Source: Shewanella zhangzhouensis (GTDB lineage: Bacteria > Pseudomonadota > Gammaproteobacteria > Enterobacterales > Shewanellaceae). From it: a stretch of DNA of 64,000 bases. The position numbers and the translations under genes were made by a program. The notes beneath the pieces are model-generated. The model was not told the DNA's origin. It searched no databases and was given only the letters and a program-made list of their open reading frames with translations. The stretch is taken from contig NZ_CP080414.1 in the NCBI RefSeq assembly GCF_019457615.1, positions 1,672,501 to 1,736,500 on the forward strand. Reading direction: 5' to 3'. Shown here piece by piece: positions 30,541-38,804 of this stretch (the first letter of the stretch is position 1; the number at the start of each line of letters is the position of its first letter).

Positions 30541-31491
30541 ATGCCGGTAAAAATCCCCGACAATCTGCCAGCGGCAGAGATACTGTCGGCAGAAAATATC
30601 TTTGTGATGTCAGAAACCCGGGCGGCCCATCAGGACATACGTCCGATGAAGGTGCTTATCCTTAATCTGATGCCCAACAAGATAGAAACAGAGACCCAGC
30701 TGCTGAGGCTCCTTGGCAATACGCCCTTGCAGGTGGATGTGGATTTGCTGCGCATCCACGACAAGGAGTCCCGTCACACCTCGCTCGACCACATGAATGC
30801 CTTTTACCGGGACTTTGAGGATGTGCGTCATAAAAATTATGACGGCCTGATTATCACCGGAGCGCCACTGGGGCAGCTTGATTTTGAAGAGGTGACCTAT
30901 TGGGACCATATCCGCGAAATCATCGACTGGTCGCAAAGCCATGTGACCTCGGTACTGTTTTTGTGCTGGGCTGCCCATGCCGGTCTGTACCATCTCTACG
31001 GCCTCAAGCGTGAACTGCTGAAGACCAAACGCTCCGGGGTATTCGTGCACAGTCGCAGCTGCGACCATCATCCGCTGCTGCGGGGTTTCGATGAGGAGTT
31101 TTTCGCGCCTCATTCACGTTATGCCGAAATCCCGGTGGCGCAAATTCATGCCCACCCGGCTTTGCAGGTACTGGCGGAGTCTGACGAGGCAGGGGCCTAT
31201 CTGGTGCTGAGCCGAAACAGCCGAAACCTGTTTGTCATTGGTCATCCCGAGTATCAAAAATCCACCCTGAGTGACGAATATCATCGGGATTTGGCAGCCG
31301 GTATTGACCCAGACATCCCCAAAAATTACTTCAGAAACGATGATCCGGCCCAGGCGCCGGTGGCGCGCTGGCACAGCCATGGCAGCCTCCTGGTCAGTAA
31401 CTGGCTTAACTATTATGTGTACCAGTTGACCCCTTACGATCTGTCGGATATGAGTGCCATCACCCCCTGGGAAGATAGTGCAAAATCTTGA
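30541..31491 (+). CDS. metA: Homoserine O-succinyltransferase MetA
   Basis: This 316-residue enzyme activates homoserine with succinyl-CoA (or acetyl-CoA in some species) as the first step of methionine synthesis. The catalytic Cys142 is in Phe-Leu-Cys-Trp-Ala-Ala-His-Ala, at the same position as in E. coli, and the catalytic His lies in Phe-Val-Ile-Gly-His-Pro-Glu-Tyr near residue 235. The N-terminal Met-Pro-Val-Lys-Ile-Pro is typical. A hairpin (GGTAAGT / ACTTACC near 30486-30504) lies in the gap from the lipoprotein gene. The choice of acyl donor is not decided here. Confidence 0.95.
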   Translation: MPVKIPDNLPAAEILSAENIFVMSETRAAHQDIRPMKVLILNLMPNKIETETQLLRLLGNTPLQVDVDLLRIHDKESRHTSLDHMNAFYRDFEDVRHKNYDGLIITGAPLGQLDFEEVTYWDHIREIIDWSQSHVTSVLFLCWAAHAGLYHLYGLKRELLKTKRSGVFVHSRSCDHHPLLRGFDEEFFAPHSRYAEIPVAQIHAHPALQVLAESDEAGAYLVLSRNSRNLFVIGHPEYQKSTLSDEYHRDLAAGIDPDIPKNYFRNDDPAQAPVARWHSHGSLLVSNWLNYYVYQLTPYDLSDMSAITPWEDSAKS

Positions 31492-31502
31492 AAATCAATG
31501 TG

Positions 31503-31529
31503 AAAAGGCCGCGCTTATGCGGCCTTTTT
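31503..31529 (+). terminator. Terminator after metA
   Basis: AAAAGGCCGC and GCGGCCTTTTT pair around a 6-base loop, 12 bases after the metA stop. Confidence 0.9.
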
Positions 31530-31653
31530 ATTTTGTGTGCAGGCGCTGACAATCTGCGTTGGTGCCCGTGTCAATCTCAGTTCCCGCCGCTGTAAATCCA
31601 GAGTGACAAGCCTTGGCCAGAAAATGCGGCTTGTTAGACCAATTTCTACTTGC

Positions 31654-31669
31654 TTTACGTTCGCGTAAA
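31654..31669 (+). promoter_or_regulatory. LiuR-type operator of the ivd operon
   Basis: TTTACGTTCGCGTAAA is a perfect 6-4-6 inverted repeat, 93 bases before ivdA. It aligns with the element before liuR, including the flanking C and the distance to the likely -35 and -10 hexamers. Confidence 0.78.
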
Positions 31670-31762
31670 CGTCACATTCAATGCATCGGGTCGCAAACTG
31701 CGACTGCAATCACATTTGCACCGGGTTTTGCGCCCGGGCATCACAAGCAATTGGAGTGAGAA

Positions 31763-32941
31763 ATGAGCGTATCGGATATCGTCATTGTTGCGGCAAAACG
31801 CACCGCCATGGGTGGTTTTCAGGGCAGCCTGTCTGAGGTGCCGTCACCCAAGCTGGCCGCGACCGCAGTCAAGGCTCTGCTGGATGACACCGGCCTGGAT
31901 GGCGCCAAGGTTGACGAACTCCTGATGGGCTGCGTGCTGCCTGCAGGCCTTGGCCAGGCGCCTGCCCGTCAGGCCGCACTGGGTGCCGGTTTACCACTGT
32001 CTGTGGGAGCTACCACAGTGAACAAGGTGTGTGGCTCAGGTATGAAAACCGTGATGCTGGCCCATGACCTCATCAAAGCAGGCAGCGCCAATGTGGTGAT
32101 TGCCGGCGGCATGGAAAGCATGAGCCAGGCCCCATACCTGCTGGACAAAGCCCGTGGCGGCATGCGCATGGGCCACGGCAAGGTGCTCGACCATATGTTC
32201 CTCGATGGTCTTGAAGATGCTTATACCGGCGGCGCCATGGGTACCTTCGCCCAGAAAACCGCCGATGATTACGGCCTGACCCGCGAGTCCATGGATGCTT
32301 TCGCCCTAAGCTCACTGGAAAAAGCCAATGCCGCCATCAACTCCGGCGCCTTCGAAGCCGAAATCGTGCCAGTGACTGTGTCCAGCCGCAAAGGCGATGT
32401 GGAAGTGAAAATTGACGAGCAGCCTGGAAACGCCCGTCCCGAAAAAATTCCGACACTGCGCCCGGCCTTTGCCAAAGACGGCACCATCACTGCTGCCAAC
32501 TCATCCTCCATCTCCGACGGTGCTGCTGCGCTGATGCTGATGAGCCGTGAGCAGGCTGATGCTCTGGGTCTTAAGGTGCTTGCCACCATCAAGGGCCACA
32601 CTACCCATGCTCAGGAGCCCGCCATGTTCACCACAGCCCCTGTGGGTGCCATGCAGAAGCTGCTCTCCAACGTGGGCTGGAGCAAGGACGAGGTCGATCT
32701 CTTTGAAATCAATGAAGCTTTTGCGATGGTGACCATGCTTGCCATCAGTGAGCTTAAGCTGGATGCGGCCAAGGTTAACGTGAACGGCGGCGCCTGCGCC
32801 CTGGGTCACCCCATCGGCTGCTCAGGCGCCCGTGTGCTGGTGACTCTCATCCATGCGCTCAAGGCCCGTGGCCTCAAGCGCGGTGTGGCCTCACTGTGCA
32901 TCGGCGGCGGTGAAGCCACTGCCATGGCCATCGAAGTTTAA
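31763..32941 (+). CDS. ivdA: Acetyl-CoA acyltransferase (thiolase), first gene of the ivd operon
   Basis: This 392-residue thiolase has the nucleophilic Cys in Asn-Lys-Val-Cys-Gly-Ser-Gly-Met near residue 90, the His in Cys-Ala-Leu-Gly-His-Pro-Ile-Gly near 349 and the second Cys in Cys-Ile-Gly-Gly-Gly-Glu-Ala near 379. In isoleucine breakdown it cleaves 2-methylacetoacetyl-CoA into acetyl-CoA and propionyl-CoA; it could equally act on acetoacetyl-CoA. It is the promoter-proximal gene of the seven-gene operon that ends with ivdG. The ivd name follows usage in Shewanella; the substrate is inferred from context. Confidence 0.92.
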   Translation: MSVSDIVIVAAKRTAMGGFQGSLSEVPSPKLAATAVKALLDDTGLDGAKVDELLMGCVLPAGLGQAPARQAALGAGLPLSVGATTVNKVCGSGMKTVMLAHDLIKAGSANVVIAGGMESMSQAPYLLDKARGGMRMGHGKVLDHMFLDGLEDAYTGGAMGTFAQKTADDYGLTRESMDAFALSSLEKANAAINSGAFEAEIVPVTVSSRKGDVEVKIDEQPGNARPEKIPTLRPAFAKDGTITAANSSSISDGAAALMLMSREQADALGLKVLATIKGHTTHAQEPAMFTTAPVGAMQKLLSNVGWSKDEVDLFEINEAFAMVTMLAISELKLDAAKVNVNGGACALGHPIGCSGARVLVTLIHALKARGLKRGVASLCIGGGEATAMAIEV

Positions 32942-33056
32942 TTGCCAGGACACGGCAAGCTGCAATCAACAAGACACTCGACAGGAGACGCGGGCGCGGC
33001 CATACACAATACCTACAAGGCTGCGCCGCTACCTCTGACCCTCAAAAGGAAGCGAT

Positions 33057-34550
33057 ATGATCACACAAGTTAAGCACTACATCGACGGTGAGTTCACCAC
33101 AGGACAGGGTGAGCGCATCATTACCGTGACCAACCCGGCCAACAACCAGCCCATCGCCGAAGTGCGCTGTGCCAGTGACGAGGAAGTGCACGGCGCCATC
33201 GCCAGTGCCAAGGCCGCGTTCCAAAGCTGGAAAGAAGTGCCTGTATCCGAGCGCGCCCGCGTAATGCTGCGTTATCAGGCGCTGCTCAAAGAACACCACG
33301 ACGAGCTGGCGACCATTCTGGCCAAGGAAACCGGTAAAACCTTCGAAGATGCCAAGGGTGATGTGTGGCGCGGCATTGAAGTGGCCGAGCACGCCTGTAA
33401 TATCGCGTCCCTGCTGATGGGCGAAACCGTTGAAAACGTGGCCCGTAAAATCGATACCTATTCTTACACCCAGCCCCTGGGCGTGTGCGCCGGTATTACC
33501 CCCTTCAACTTCCCGGCGATGATCCCGCTGTGGATGTTCCCCCTGGCTGTGGCCTGTGGTAACACCTTTGTGCTCAAACCTTCCGAGCAGGACCCCATGA
33601 CACCGCTGCGTCTGGCCGAACTGTTTGAACAGGCCGGAGCCCCCAAGGGCGTGCTGCAGCTGGTGCACGGCGACAAGAGCGCCGTGGATATTCTGCTGAC
33701 CCATCCCGATATCAAGGCCATTTCTTTTGTGGGCTCTGTGGGTGTGGGCCAGTACGTGTACAAGACCGGCACTGACAACCTCAAGCGGGTGCAGGCGTTT
33801 GCCGGCGCCAAAAACCACTGTGTGATCATGCCAGATGCCAACAAGCAGCAGGTGATCAACAACCTGGTGGGAGCCTCTGTGGGCGCGGCCGGTCAGCGTT
33901 GTATGGCGATTTCGGTGGCCGTGTTTGTGGGCGCCGCCAAAGAGTGGATCCCTGAGCTTAAAGAGGCGCTGGCCAAGGTTCGCCCAGGCCTGTGGGACGA
34001 TAAAGACGCCGGTTACGGCCCGCTTATCAGCCCAGCCGCCAAGGCCCGTGTGCTCAAGCTGATTGAGCAGGGTAAGGCCGAAGGCGCCGACTGTCTGCTG
34101 GATGGCTCCGACTTTACCGTGCCCGGCTACGAGTCAGGCAACTGGGTTGGCCCGACCATGTTTGACAAGGTCACCACCGACATGAGCATCTACAAGGAAG
34201 AAATCTTTGGCCCAGTGCTGTGCTGTATGGAAGTGGATGAGCTGGAAGACGCCATTGAGCTGGTGAACAAGTCGCCCTACGGTAACGGCACCTCCATCTT
34301 CACCGCCAGCGGCGCAGCTGCCCGTAAATATCAGCACGAAATTGAAGTGGGTCAGGTGGGTATTAACGTACCTATCCCGGTACCTCTGCCATTCTTCTCC
34401 TTTACCGGTTGGAAGGGCAGTTTCTACGGCGACCAGCACGCCTACGGCAAGCAGGCTATCCGTTTCTTCACCGAAACCAAGACCATCACCTGTCGCTGGT
34501 TTGAAGACGATATCCCCCATGGTCCCAACATGACCATCGCCCTGCGTTAA
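33057..34550 (+). CDS. mmsA: Methylmalonate-semialdehyde dehydrogenase (CoA-acylating)
   Basis: This 497-residue aldehyde dehydrogenase converts methylmalonate semialdehyde, NAD and CoA to propionyl-CoA at the end of valine degradation. The catalytic Cys lies in Gly-Gln-Arg-Cys-Met-Ala near residue 282, as in MmsA, and the usual catalytic Glu of hydrolytic ALDHs is replaced in Lys-Asn-His-Cys. The motif Thr-Pro-Phe-Asn-Phe-Pro-Ala-Met-Ile-Pro-Leu-Trp near 145 is diagnostic. It is the second ivd gene (ivdB), 115 bases after ivdA, and a GC-rich hairpin follows it. Confidence 0.95.
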   Translation: MITQVKHYIDGEFTTGQGERIITVTNPANNQPIAEVRCASDEEVHGAIASAKAAFQSWKEVPVSERARVMLRYQALLKEHHDELATILAKETGKTFEDAKGDVWRGIEVAEHACNIASLLMGETVENVARKIDTYSYTQPLGVCAGITPFNFPAMIPLWMFPLAVACGNTFVLKPSEQDPMTPLRLAELFEQAGAPKGVLQLVHGDKSAVDILLTHPDIKAISFVGSVGVGQYVYKTGTDNLKRVQAFAGAKNHCVIMPDANKQQVINNLVGASVGAAGQRCMAISVAVFVGAAKEWIPELKEALAKVRPGLWDDKDAGYGPLISPAAKARVLKLIEQGKAEGADCLLDGSDFTVPGYESGNWVGPTMFDKVTTDMSIYKEEIFGPVLCCMEVDELEDAIELVNKSPYGNGTSIFTASGAAARKYQHEIEVGQVGINVPIPVPLPFFSFTGWKGSFYGDQHAYGKQAIRFFTETKTITCRWFEDDIPHGPNMTIALR

Positions 34551-34601
34551 TCACTCTCGGGTGCTTAATCTGGCGAGGCCGTAAACCAAAACCACCTTCA
34601 A

Positions 34602-34620
34602 GGCCGGCGTTATGCCGGCC
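34602..34620 (+). other. Intercistronic hairpin between mmsA and ivdC
   Basis: GGCCGGC and GCCGGCC pair around a 5-base loop. There is no T-run after it, so it probably stabilises or separates transcripts within the operon. Confidence 0.6.
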
Positions 34621-34659
34621 ATCACATGAAGTGACCCCAGAGTCACGGGAGCAGTCAAG

Positions 34660-35817
34660 ATGGATTTCAATTTCAACGAAGATCAACGTCAGTTTGCCGA
34701 ACTGGCACGCCAGTTTGCCGCAGATGAACTGACCCCCTTTGCCGCCAAGTGGGACGAAGAGCACCACTTCCCCAAAGATGTCATTCAAAAGGCCGGTGAG
34801 CTGGGTTTCTGTTCACTCTATTCCCCTGAGTCCGAAGGCGGCATGGGCCTGTCGCGCCTGGATGCCTCGATTATTTTTGAAGAGCTTTCCAAGGGCTGTA
34901 CCGCTACCACCGCCATGCTGACCATTCACAACATGGCCACCTGGATGGTGACCACCTGGGGCACAGAGGCGTTTCGCGCCGAATGGTCTGAGGCCCTGAC
35001 CACGGGTGCCAAGCTGGCCTCATACTGCCTGACCGAGCCCGGTGCAGGCAGTGATGCCGCATCTCTCACCACCAAGGCGGTGCGTGAAGGCGATGAGTAT
35101 GTGATTAATGGCAGCAAGATGTTTATTTCAGGCGCTGGTGCCACCGAACTTTTGGTGGTGATGTGCCGCACCGGTGAAGCCGGTCCCAAGGGCATTTCGG
35201 CCATTGCCATCCCCGCCGATGCCGACGGTGTCATTTACGGCAAGGCCGAAGACAAGATGGGCTGGAACGCCCAGCCGACCCGACTTATCACCTTTGAAAA
35301 CGTGCGCGTACCTGTGCAAAACCTGCTGGGTGAAGAAGGCCAGGGCTTTACCTTCGCCATGAAGGGGCTCGATGGCGGCCGTATCAATATCGCCACCTGC
35401 TCCGTGGGTACCGCCCAGGCGGCCCTTGAACGTTCAATCGCTTACATGAACGAGCGCAAGCAGTTTGGCAAGCCGCTGGCGGCCTTCCAGGCGCTGCAAT
35501 TCAAGCTCGCCGATATGGCTACCGAGCTGGTGGCTGCCCGTCAGATGGTGCGCCTTGCAGCCTTTAAACTGGATAGCCAGGACCCGGAAGCCACCGCCTA
35601 CTGCGCCATGGCCAAACGCTTTGCCACCGACATCGGCTTTGCCGTGTGCGACGCAGCACTGCAAATCCACGGCGGTTATGGTTATATCCGTGAATATCCG
35701 CTTGAGCGCCATTTCCGTGACGTGCGGGTACACCAGATTTTGGAAGGCACCAATGAGATCATGCGTCTCATCATTTCCCGTCGTCTGCTGGACGAAAACG
35801 CCAACGACATCCTCTGA
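34660..35817 (+). CDS. ivdC: Branched-chain acyl-CoA dehydrogenase (isobutyryl/2-methylbutyryl-CoA)
   Basis: This 385-residue FAD enzyme has the usual acyl-CoA dehydrogenase catalytic Glu in Ile-Leu-Glu-Gly-Thr-Asn-Glu-Ile near residue 365, unlike LiuA. The flavin segment Cys-Leu-Thr-Glu-Pro-Gly-Ala-Gly-Ser-Asp lies near 125. It resembles the ACAD8 isobutyryl-CoA dehydrogenase type. It should oxidise isobutyryl-CoA and 2-methylbutyryl-CoA, the valine and isoleucine intermediates. Third gene of the ivd operon; electrons go to ETF. Confidence 0.92.
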   Translation: MDFNFNEDQRQFAELARQFAADELTPFAAKWDEEHHFPKDVIQKAGELGFCSLYSPESEGGMGLSRLDASIIFEELSKGCTATTAMLTIHNMATWMVTTWGTEAFRAEWSEALTTGAKLASYCLTEPGAGSDAASLTTKAVREGDEYVINGSKMFISGAGATELLVVMCRTGEAGPKGISAIAIPADADGVIYGKAEDKMGWNAQPTRLITFENVRVPVQNLLGEEGQGFTFAMKGLDGGRINIATCSVGTAQAALERSIAYMNERKQFGKPLAAFQALQFKLADMATELVAARQMVRLAAFKLDSQDPEATAYCAMAKRFATDIGFAVCDAALQIHGGYGYIREYPLERHFRDVRVHQILEGTNEIMRLIISRRLLDENANDIL

Positions 35818-35887
35818 TTTGCCAGTGACTTTGACTGAATAGTAACGTCGACTGAATAAAGACTTCGACAGAAAAGGAATAACTGCC

Positions 35888-36661
35888 ATGGCATTTTTGA
35901 TTGAACGTATTGAAGGCAATACCGCCATTCTCACCATCAGCAACCCTCCGGCCAATACCTGGACCCGTGAGAGCCTGAATGAGCTGAAGGAAAAGGTACT
36001 TGAGCTGAATGACAACAAAGAGATTTACGCGCTGGTGCTGACCGGGGAAGGGGACAAGTTCTTTTCTGCGGGCGCTGACCTGAAACTCTTTGCAGACGGC
36101 GATAAAGGCAATGCCGCCACCATGGCCAAGGCCTTCGGTGAAGCCTTTGAAACCTTAAGCGCCTTCCGTGGCGTGTCCATCGCGGCCATCAATGGCTATG
36201 CCATGGGCGGCGGCCTCGAAGTGGCGCTGGCCTGTGATATCCGCATCGCCGAAATTCAGGCGGTGATGGCACTGCCGGAAGCCACAGTGGGCCTTCTGCC
36301 CTGCGCCGGTGGTACTCAGAACCTCACCGCCCTGGTGGGCGAGGGCTGGGCCAAGCGGATGATCCTCTGCGGTGAGCGTATTGATGCCACCAAGGCGCTG
36401 AATCTTGGGCTGGTGGAAGAAGTGGTGGAGAAGGGCGAGTCCCTGAGTGCCGCCATCGCCCTGGCCGCCAAGGTCGCCAAGCAGAGCCCCTCTGCCGTGG
36501 CCGTGTGCAAACAGCTCATTCAGAGTGGCCGCACCATGCCGCGCACCCAGGCACTGCCTTTGGAGCGTGAGCTCTTTGTTGGTCTTTTTGATACCGAAGA
36601 TCAGGCTGAAGGGGTGAATGCCTTCCTCGAGAAGCGTGCCGCCCAGTGGAAAAACCGCTGA
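35888..36661 (+). CDS. ivdD: Enoyl-CoA hydratase of the ivd operon
   Basis: This 257-residue crotonase has the oxyanion-hole segments Phe-Phe-Ser-Ala-Gly-Ala-Asp-Leu near residue 60 and Gly-Tyr-Ala-Met-Gly-Gly-Gly-Leu-Glu-Val near 102, with a catalytic Glu in Pro-Glu-Ala-Thr-Val-Gly-Leu near 130. It would hydrate methacrylyl-CoA and tiglyl-CoA. It lies 70 bases after ivdC and 38 bases before ivdE. Exact substrate preference is inferred from the operon. Confidence 0.92.
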   Translation: MAFLIERIEGNTAILTISNPPANTWTRESLNELKEKVLELNDNKEIYALVLTGEGDKFFSAGADLKLFADGDKGNAATMAKAFGEAFETLSAFRGVSIAAINGYAMGGGLEVALACDIRIAEIQAVMALPEATVGLLPCAGGTQNLTALVGEGWAKRMILCGERIDATKALNLGLVEEVVEKGESLSAAIALAAKVAKQSPSAVAVCKQLIQSGRTMPRTQALPLERELFVGLFDTEDQAEGVNAFLEKRAAQWKNR

Positions 36662-36699
36662 GGCCTTGCCTTGGACAAGACAGCAAGCAAGGAGCGAGC

Positions 36700-37806
36700 A
36701 TGACACAGAAAGTTGTATTTCAAACCCTGGGTACCGCCTCGGGCAAACAGATAGGTGTAGCCACCCTCAATGTGGAAGCCGCGCTTAACGCCCTGGATCT
36801 GGACATGGTGCGGGCCTTAACTGCCCAGCTGAAAGCCTGGCAGGCCGATAGCAATATCGCTATGGTGCTGCTGGATGGCGCCGGTGACAAAGCCTTTTGC
36901 GCCGGTGGCGATGTGCGCGCCCTGTATCAGGCCAGCAAAGAGGCCCCCGGCAGTACAGAGACCCTGGCGAAGATCTTCTTCGAGGAAGAATATCGCCTCG
37001 ATTACTTTATCCACGAATTCGGCAAACCCTTTATGGTGTGGGGAGATGGCATTGTGATGGGCGGCGGTTTGGGGCTGATGGCCGGTGCCAGCCACCGCAT
37101 TGCCACCGAGCGTTCCCGCATTGCCATGCCGGAAATCACCATTGGTTTGTACCCGGACGTGGGTGGTACCTTCTTTTTGGCCCATATGCCGGAAAAAACA
37201 GGCGTATTCCTGGGGTTAACCGCGTTTCAAATGAACGGTGCCGACGCGCTGTACGCAGGCACGGCCAACTTCTTATTGGAAAGTGATGACAAGGAGCCGC
37301 TGCTCGATGCCCTGGCCGAGGTGGCCTGGGATGACAACAGCGAAGCCAATCATCAGCGTTTGAGTGACGTGCTCGGCACCAGAGCCGTGCCTGAGCAGGC
37401 GAGCTTCCTTAAGGACAATGCTGAGCTTATCAGTGCGCTGTGCAGCGGCTCTCTGGAGACAGTGATTGAGCGTTTCAAAGCGCTGCCGGATGACAGCCAC
37501 AAGTCCCTGCTCAGAGCCCGCGACACCCTGCTGGCCGGCAGTCCGCTCAGTGCTCATCTGGTATGGCACCAGGCCATCATAGGGGAAGAGCTGTCCCTGA
37601 ACGATTGCTTCCGCTGGGAGCTTGGCGTCAGCATCAATTGCTGCGCCCACGGCGATTTTGTCGAAGGGGTGCGGGCACTGCTTATCGATAAAGACAGAAA
37701 TCCAAACTGGCAGTATGCCGATGTGGCCTCGGTACCCGCCGAGGTGATTGGCCGCCTTTTGAGTTCACCCTGGCAGGGCGAGCAGCATCCGCTGCAGGAC
37801 CTCTGA
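36700..37806 (+). CDS. ivdE: 3-hydroxyisobutyryl-CoA hydrolase
   Basis: This 368-residue crotonase-fold hydrolase releases free 3-hydroxyisobutyrate in valine degradation, which prevents accumulation of toxic methacrylyl-CoA. It has Ala-Phe-Cys-Ala-Gly-Gly-Asp-Val-Arg-Ala near residue 65, Val-Met-Gly-Gly-Gly-Leu-Gly-Leu near 120 and Met-Pro-Glu-Ile-Thr-Ile-Gly-Leu-Tyr-Pro-Asp-Val-Gly-Gly near 143, all typical of HIBYL-CoA hydrolase. The start at 36700 has AAGGAG upstream; a longer frame would run back into ivdD. Confidence 0.94.
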   Translation: MTQKVVFQTLGTASGKQIGVATLNVEAALNALDLDMVRALTAQLKAWQADSNIAMVLLDGAGDKAFCAGGDVRALYQASKEAPGSTETLAKIFFEEEYRLDYFIHEFGKPFMVWGDGIVMGGGLGLMAGASHRIATERSRIAMPEITIGLYPDVGGTFFLAHMPEKTGVFLGLTAFQMNGADALYAGTANFLLESDDKEPLLDALAEVAWDDNSEANHQRLSDVLGTRAVPEQASFLKDNAELISALCSGSLETVIERFKALPDDSHKSLLRARDTLLAGSPLSAHLVWHQAIIGEELSLNDCFRWELGVSINCCAHGDFVEGVRALLIDKDRNPNWQYADVASVPAEVIGRLLSSPWQGEQHPLQDL

Positions 37807-37823
37807 GGGATACCCTATTCACA

Positions 37824-37871
37824 GCCCGGCACTTACCGGGCTTATCCGATTTATGGCCCGGCTTGCCGGGC
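37824..37871 (+). other. Two intercistronic hairpins between ivdE and mmsB
   Basis: GCCCGG / CCGGGC (37824-37841) and GCCCGGC / GCCGGGC (37856-37871) form two stems in the 83-base gap. The ribosome site AAGGAG follows 6 bases later, so the second stem could also influence mmsB translation. Confidence 0.6.
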
Positions 37872-37889
37872 TTGGCAAGGAGCGACATC

Positions 37890-38795
37890 ATGGCGAAGAT
37901 AGCGTTTATTGGCCTTGGCAACATGGGTGGCCCAATGGCGGCCAACCTGCTGAAGGCGGGGCACAGTGTATCGGTATTCGATCTCAACCCGGCTGCGGTT
38001 GAGTCACTCAAGGCCCAGGGAGCAGGCAGTGGCGATACGGCGCAGGCCATCGCCGCCGATGCGGACTTTGTGGTGAGCATGCTGCCGGCCAGTAAGCATG
38101 TACGCGGTCTCTATTTAGGCACTGATACCGCCAAGGGACTGATTGAGGTGGTGAAAGCAGGTTGTCTCTTGATAGACTGCTCCACCATAGATGCCGACAG
38201 CGCCCGCGCTGTGGCCGAAGCCGCTGCGGCAAAGGGTCTGGAATTTATTGATTCGCCCGTGTCCGGTGGCACAGCCGGCGCCGCAGCCGGAACCCTGACC
38301 TTTATCTGTGGTGGCACAGACGCGGCCTTTGAGAAGGCGCGTACCGTGCTGGCCAATATGGGCGTGAACATTTTCCATGCCGGTGGTCCGGGAGCCGGTC
38401 AGGTCGCCAAAATTTGCAATAACATGCTGCTGTCGGTACTCATGGTGGGTACCAGCGAGGCGTTGTCGCTTGGGATTGACCATGGGCTCGACCCCAAGGT
38501 GCTGTCAGACATCATGAAGGTGTCCAGTGGCGGTAACTGGACCCTGGAAAAGTACAATCCCTGCCCGGGTGTGATGGAGAATGTTCCATCCTCCAAAGGC
38601 TACCAGGGTGGCTTTATGGTCGACCTGATGGTGAAAGATTTGGGATTGTCCCAGGAAGCGGCCCTGAGCAGTCAGTCGAGCACCCCCATGGGCGCGCTGG
38701 CTCGCAGCCTGTATGTGTCCCATGCCCGCGCCGGGAATGGTCCGAGGGACTTCTCCAGTATTTTTGAACATTTTGCCAAAGGCGATAAGGCCTAA
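37890..38795 (+). CDS. mmsB: 3-hydroxyisobutyrate dehydrogenase
   Basis: This 301-residue beta-hydroxyacid dehydrogenase oxidises 3-hydroxyisobutyrate to methylmalonate semialdehyde with NAD. It begins with the cofactor motif Ile-Ala-Phe-Ile-Gly-Leu-Gly-Asn-Met-Gly-Gly-Pro-Met-Ala. It has Asp-Ser-Pro-Val-Ser-Gly-Gly-Thr-Ala-Gly-Ala near residue 118 and the catalytic Lys in Ala-Lys-Ile-Cys-Asn-Asn-Met near 171. The start at 37890 follows AAGGAG and gives the standard N terminus. It corresponds to ivdF and supplies the substrate for MmsA. Confidence 0.95.
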   Translation: MAKIAFIGLGNMGGPMAANLLKAGHSVSVFDLNPAAVESLKAQGAGSGDTAQAIAADADFVVSMLPASKHVRGLYLGTDTAKGLIEVVKAGCLLIDCSTIDADSARAVAEAAAAKGLEFIDSPVSGGTAGAAAGTLTFICGGTDAAFEKARTVLANMGVNIFHAGGPGAGQVAKICNNMLLSVLMVGTSEALSLGIDHGLDPKVLSDIMKVSSGGNWTLEKYNPCPGVMENVPSSKGYQGGFMVDLMVKDLGLSQEAALSSQSSTPMGALARSLYVSHARAGNGPRDFSSIFEHFAKGDKA

Positions 38796-38804
38796 GGAAT
38801 CACA

